Source: an uncultured Eubacterium sp.
GTDB taxonomy: Bacteria; Bacillota; Clostridia; Lachnospirales; Lachnospiraceae
Direction: 5' to 3'
DNA: 6,739 bases
NCBI GenBank assembly: GCA_947573465.1
Contig: CANPET010000088.1
Location: 1 to 6,739, forward strand
Both the position numbers and the translations under genes were made by a program. This document shows positions 4,665 to 6,739 of the stretch, piece after piece; positions within the stretch are counted from its first letter, which is position 1; each line of letters begins with the position of its first letter. The notes beneath the pieces are model-generated. The model worked only from the letters and a program-made list of their open reading frames with translations, had not been told where the DNA came from and ran no database searches.

Positions 4665-6739
4665 TTATTTCTTCACAATCTTATTTCCTTTCGTGATTTT
4701 GTTTTTCAGCAATTTTGTATATTTCTTTTTCCTCTTTGCGAAAACTTTTATCACCGCATTTTTATTGATTGCTCCAAATGCTTTTTTGCCAACCTTTTTA
4801 AGTTTTTTACTCTTAATCAAAATCTTTTTAAGCTTTTTACATTTAAAGAATGCTTTTTTACCAATTCCTGTTATTCCGCTTCCAATTGTAACACTCTTCA
4901 GTTTTTTGCATCCTTTAAACGCATTTGCTCTAACTTCAACTACTTTATAAGTAACATTTTTATAAACAACCTTCTTCGGAATGCTTACCTTCTTTATTTT
5001 TTTAGATTTTGCCCCAAAGACTCTAACTGTTCTCTTTGTTGTATCTTTAATCTGATATTTCAATTTTTTATACACAAATATTTTATTAATTTTGTGTTCA
5101 GATTTATCATCAGTCTTTGTTGGTTCCTCCACATTTTGCTTGGTTGGATTCTCCGTTGGCTTTTCCGTTGACGGTTCTGTCGTTTTCTCCGTTGGTGCTT
5201 CTGTTGGTGGCTCCGTTGGTTTCGGTTTGTTATAATTAATTACATTTGATGGGTTACTATAACCACTTTTAACGTAATTCTTGTCATCTGTTGCTGGTAC
5301 TGCAACTACATAATAAGTATATTTTCCTGAACTGCTGAGCTTCTCATCTACATAACTTGTATTTGATACTGTAGCAATAACTTTCTTCGTAGCTGTCGGT
5401 GAAGTTCTATAAACAATATAACTCTGTGCATGTTCTACTGCATCCCATGTAACTTCAATCTTATCACCATTTAATGTTGCCAGCACAGATGGCGCATTCA
5501 ATTGTTCTTTTTGATCTACACCTCTTCCATAAAGTTTTACCTCATAAATAGAATCGCCATATCCTGTTTTTCTCTCAATACAGTAAATCCTTATATACCT
5601 GGCTGTTGTTACCTTTGACAAAGAAATAGACTCAAGGCCTGAATTTCTATTTTCATCTCCATAGCCTTCACCACCTTTGCCATTCTCCTGTGTAAATACA
5701 GTCGTCCAGTTTCTATTGTCCACTGATGTTTCGATAACATACTTCTTTGCAGCAGCTGCTTCCCAGTAAATCTTAATTCCACCAACTTCTTCTTCACGTC
5801 CTAAATCAATTGTCAAATATTGTGGATCTGCTGCTTTTGATTCCCATCTTGTTCCAAAATCACCATCAATAATCTTATCTCCGGTATTTGTGTTATTCGC
5901 TTCTGACGAAACATCAATAACCTTTGCTCCACTTAAATTAATTTCAGGATAACCTGTCAAATCAGCCATAGTAAGATCATCCGAATCTGCTACAGGTGGT
6001 TTTGTTCCGGCTTTGTATATCTTTACATAATTAAAGTTAAATCCACCATCTACCAAAAGCAGTTTCATCTGATACTGACCTTCTTTTAAATGTATCGTCT
6101 TTGTATCTTTTACATTCTTCCAGTCTGTAGTTGAATTGTCAAGATAAGTTGTCAGTATATAATCTGCATCATTGTCCGTTTTTAACTTAACTGCACTGTT
6201 CTTTTCTCTATTCGTACATTGCACTCTATAATCTACAACATAATCTCCTTCTTCCTCTACATTAAGATTATATAAAAGACTATCTCCATCATCTATCCAG
6301 CCAATGTATCCACCTTCCGTATTATCCGTTGTCGGTTCGCATCCAAAATTTGTATCATAATCTTCTGCTTCTACGACACCCGGAATATCACACACTTTAT
6401 CTCTACTTTCATACGGAACATATTCTGTATCTTGTGTCTTATCCTCATTCTTCGTAGGGTCAACAGATACCAAAGCATGTTTCGGAACTTTCACACTTCC
6501 CAGATTACCTTTTTCATTCACAAAGTTTACAGTAATCGTTTTATCACTTGGATTCCATACCTGTGCTGAATATATTGTTTTTCCGCCAATCGTCTTTTCA
6601 AATACCTGATAAGATGTATAGTTGCTGCTCCAAATGTCTGTGCAAATATTTCCTTTTGCACACATATTCTGAATATACCAATAAGAATTAAACATCTCAT
6701 CTGTGGACAGAACACCACCTACATATTCGCCATTCTCAT
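4665..6739 (-). CDS. Secreted multidomain carbohydrate-active protein, C-terminal part (possible GH81; CBM6-CBM32-Fn3-LRR)
   Basis: The frame is open to the right edge (690 residues visible), so the N-terminus, signal peptide and most of any catalytic domain lie outside; the Met at 6695-6693 is internal. Counting from that Met: residues 1-80 resemble the end of a glycoside hydrolase domain (FNSYWYIQNMCAKG, IYSAQVWNPSDKTITVNF), best recalled as GH81 endo-beta-1,3-glucanase, uncertain. Residues 103-229 are a CBM6 (IPGVVEAEDYD, EGGYIGWIDDGDSLLY, GGFNFNYVKIY). Residues 253-391 are a CBM32/F5-8 type C domain (IIDGDFGTRWES, YLTIDLG, ARYIRIYC). Residues 399-487 are Fn3 (ITVTW-like KIEVTWDAVEHAQSYIVYR). 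A Pro-Thr-Glu linker spans 491-518. Residues 540-676 hold LRR_5/BspA-like repeats (ANAFKGCKKLKSVTI, KKAFFKCKKLKKILI) and are about one third lysine, a tail seen on Lachnospiraceae surface proteins and perhaps binding the anionic cell wall. Overall it should bind and probably cleave a polysaccharide outside the cell. Confidence 0.88.
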   Translation of the reverse strand, partial: ENGEYVGGVLSTDEMFNSYWYIQNMCAKGNICTDIWSSNYTSYQVFEKTIGGKTIYSAQVWNPSDKTITVNFVNEKGNLGSVKVPKHALVSVDPTKNEDKTQDTEYVPYESRDKVCDIPGVVEAEDYDTNFGCEPTTDNTEGGYIGWIDDGDSLLYNLNVEEEGDYVVDYRVQCTNREKNSAVKLKTDNDADYILTTYLDNSTTDWKNVKDTKTIHLKEGQYQMKLLLVDGGFNFNYVKIYKAGTKPPVADSDDLTMADLTGYPEINLSGAKVIDVSSEANNTNTGDKIIDGDFGTRWESKAADPQYLTIDLGREEEVGGIKIYWEAAAAKKYVIETSVDNRNWTTVFTQENGKGGEGYGDENRNSGLESISLSKVTTARYIRIYCIERKTGYGDSIYEVKLYGRGVDQKEQLNAPSVLATLNGDKIEVTWDAVEHAQSYIVYRTSPTATKKVIATVSNTSYVDEKLSSSGKYTYYVVAVPATDDKNYVKSGYSNPSNVINYNKPKPTEPPTEAPTEKTTEPSTEKPTENPTKQNVEEPTKTDDKSEHKINKIFVYKKLKYQIKDTTKRTVRVFGAKSKKIKKVSIPKKVVYKNVTYKVVEVRANAFKGCKKLKSVTIGSGITGIGKKAFFKCKKLKKILIKSKKLKKVGKKAFGAINKNAVIKVFAKRKKKYTKLLKNKITKGNKIVKK
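5142..5225 (-). repeat. Low-complexity Pro-Thr-Glu linker repeat
   Basis: The coding sequence repeats a short unit translated as PTE(x), for example TEPPTEAPTEK and TEKPTENPTK, over about 28 residues. On the plus strand this appears as recurring CCGTTGG and CTGTTGG words. It is a flexible, possibly glycosylated linker between the Fn3 domain and the basic leucine-rich tail. Such tracts change length easily by slippage in whole units without breaking the frame. Confidence 0.85.

Noticed and set aside
5142..5225. Tandem DNA repeat as an independent element
   Set aside because: It is explained by the Pro-Thr-Glu linker coding sequence and keeps the reading frame throughout.

Overview
The window looks like chromosomal DNA from an AT-rich, Gram-positive anaerobe, most likely a butyrate-producing Lachnospiraceae (Coprococcus- or Butyrivibrio-like). 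The reasons are the phosphotransbutyrylase-butyrate kinase pair, strong AAGGAG-type ribosome binding sites, A/T-rich codon use, and a secreted multidomain carbohydrate-active protein ending in a lysine-rich leucine-rich-repeat tail. The genus is an inference from gene content; no rRNA or other marker gene is present.

Layout. On the plus strand (1-1504) the 3' end of ptb is followed by complete buk and a small PspC-domain membrane protein. Spacing is tight and there is no terminator between them, so they look like one operon. The first two genes convert butyryl-CoA to butyrate and ATP; the third is probably an envelope-associated passenger. A long-loop hairpin at 1509-1573 closes this operon and probably also the convergent gene. 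On the minus strand follow an AI-2E/PerM-type transporter (1598-2713), an NCS2/AzgA-type purine permease (3030-4403), and the 3' part of a large extracellular polysaccharide-binding or -degrading protein (4665 to beyond the right edge). The last has an end of probable catalytic domain (possibly GH81), CBM6, CBM32/F5-8C, Fn3, a Pro-Thr linker and a basic LRR tail. Each minus-strand gene appears to be its own transcription unit: a strong terminator (4604-4652) separates the enzyme gene from the permease, and a second (2849-2881) separates the permease from the transporter.

The least ordinary part is the gap 2714-3029. It holds four nearly contiguous hairpins (2851-3019), including a perfect 19-bp inverted repeat and a nested GC-rich stem, which together look like a composite structured repeat element. 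It also holds a 38-codon protein-like frame (2724-2840) ending just before the transporter start. The permease leader carries two more perfect hairpins, one directly against the ribosome binding site. I see no tRNA, rRNA, CRISPR array, transposase, phage gene or defence system, so the regulatory and repeat structures are the only candidates for something undescribed.
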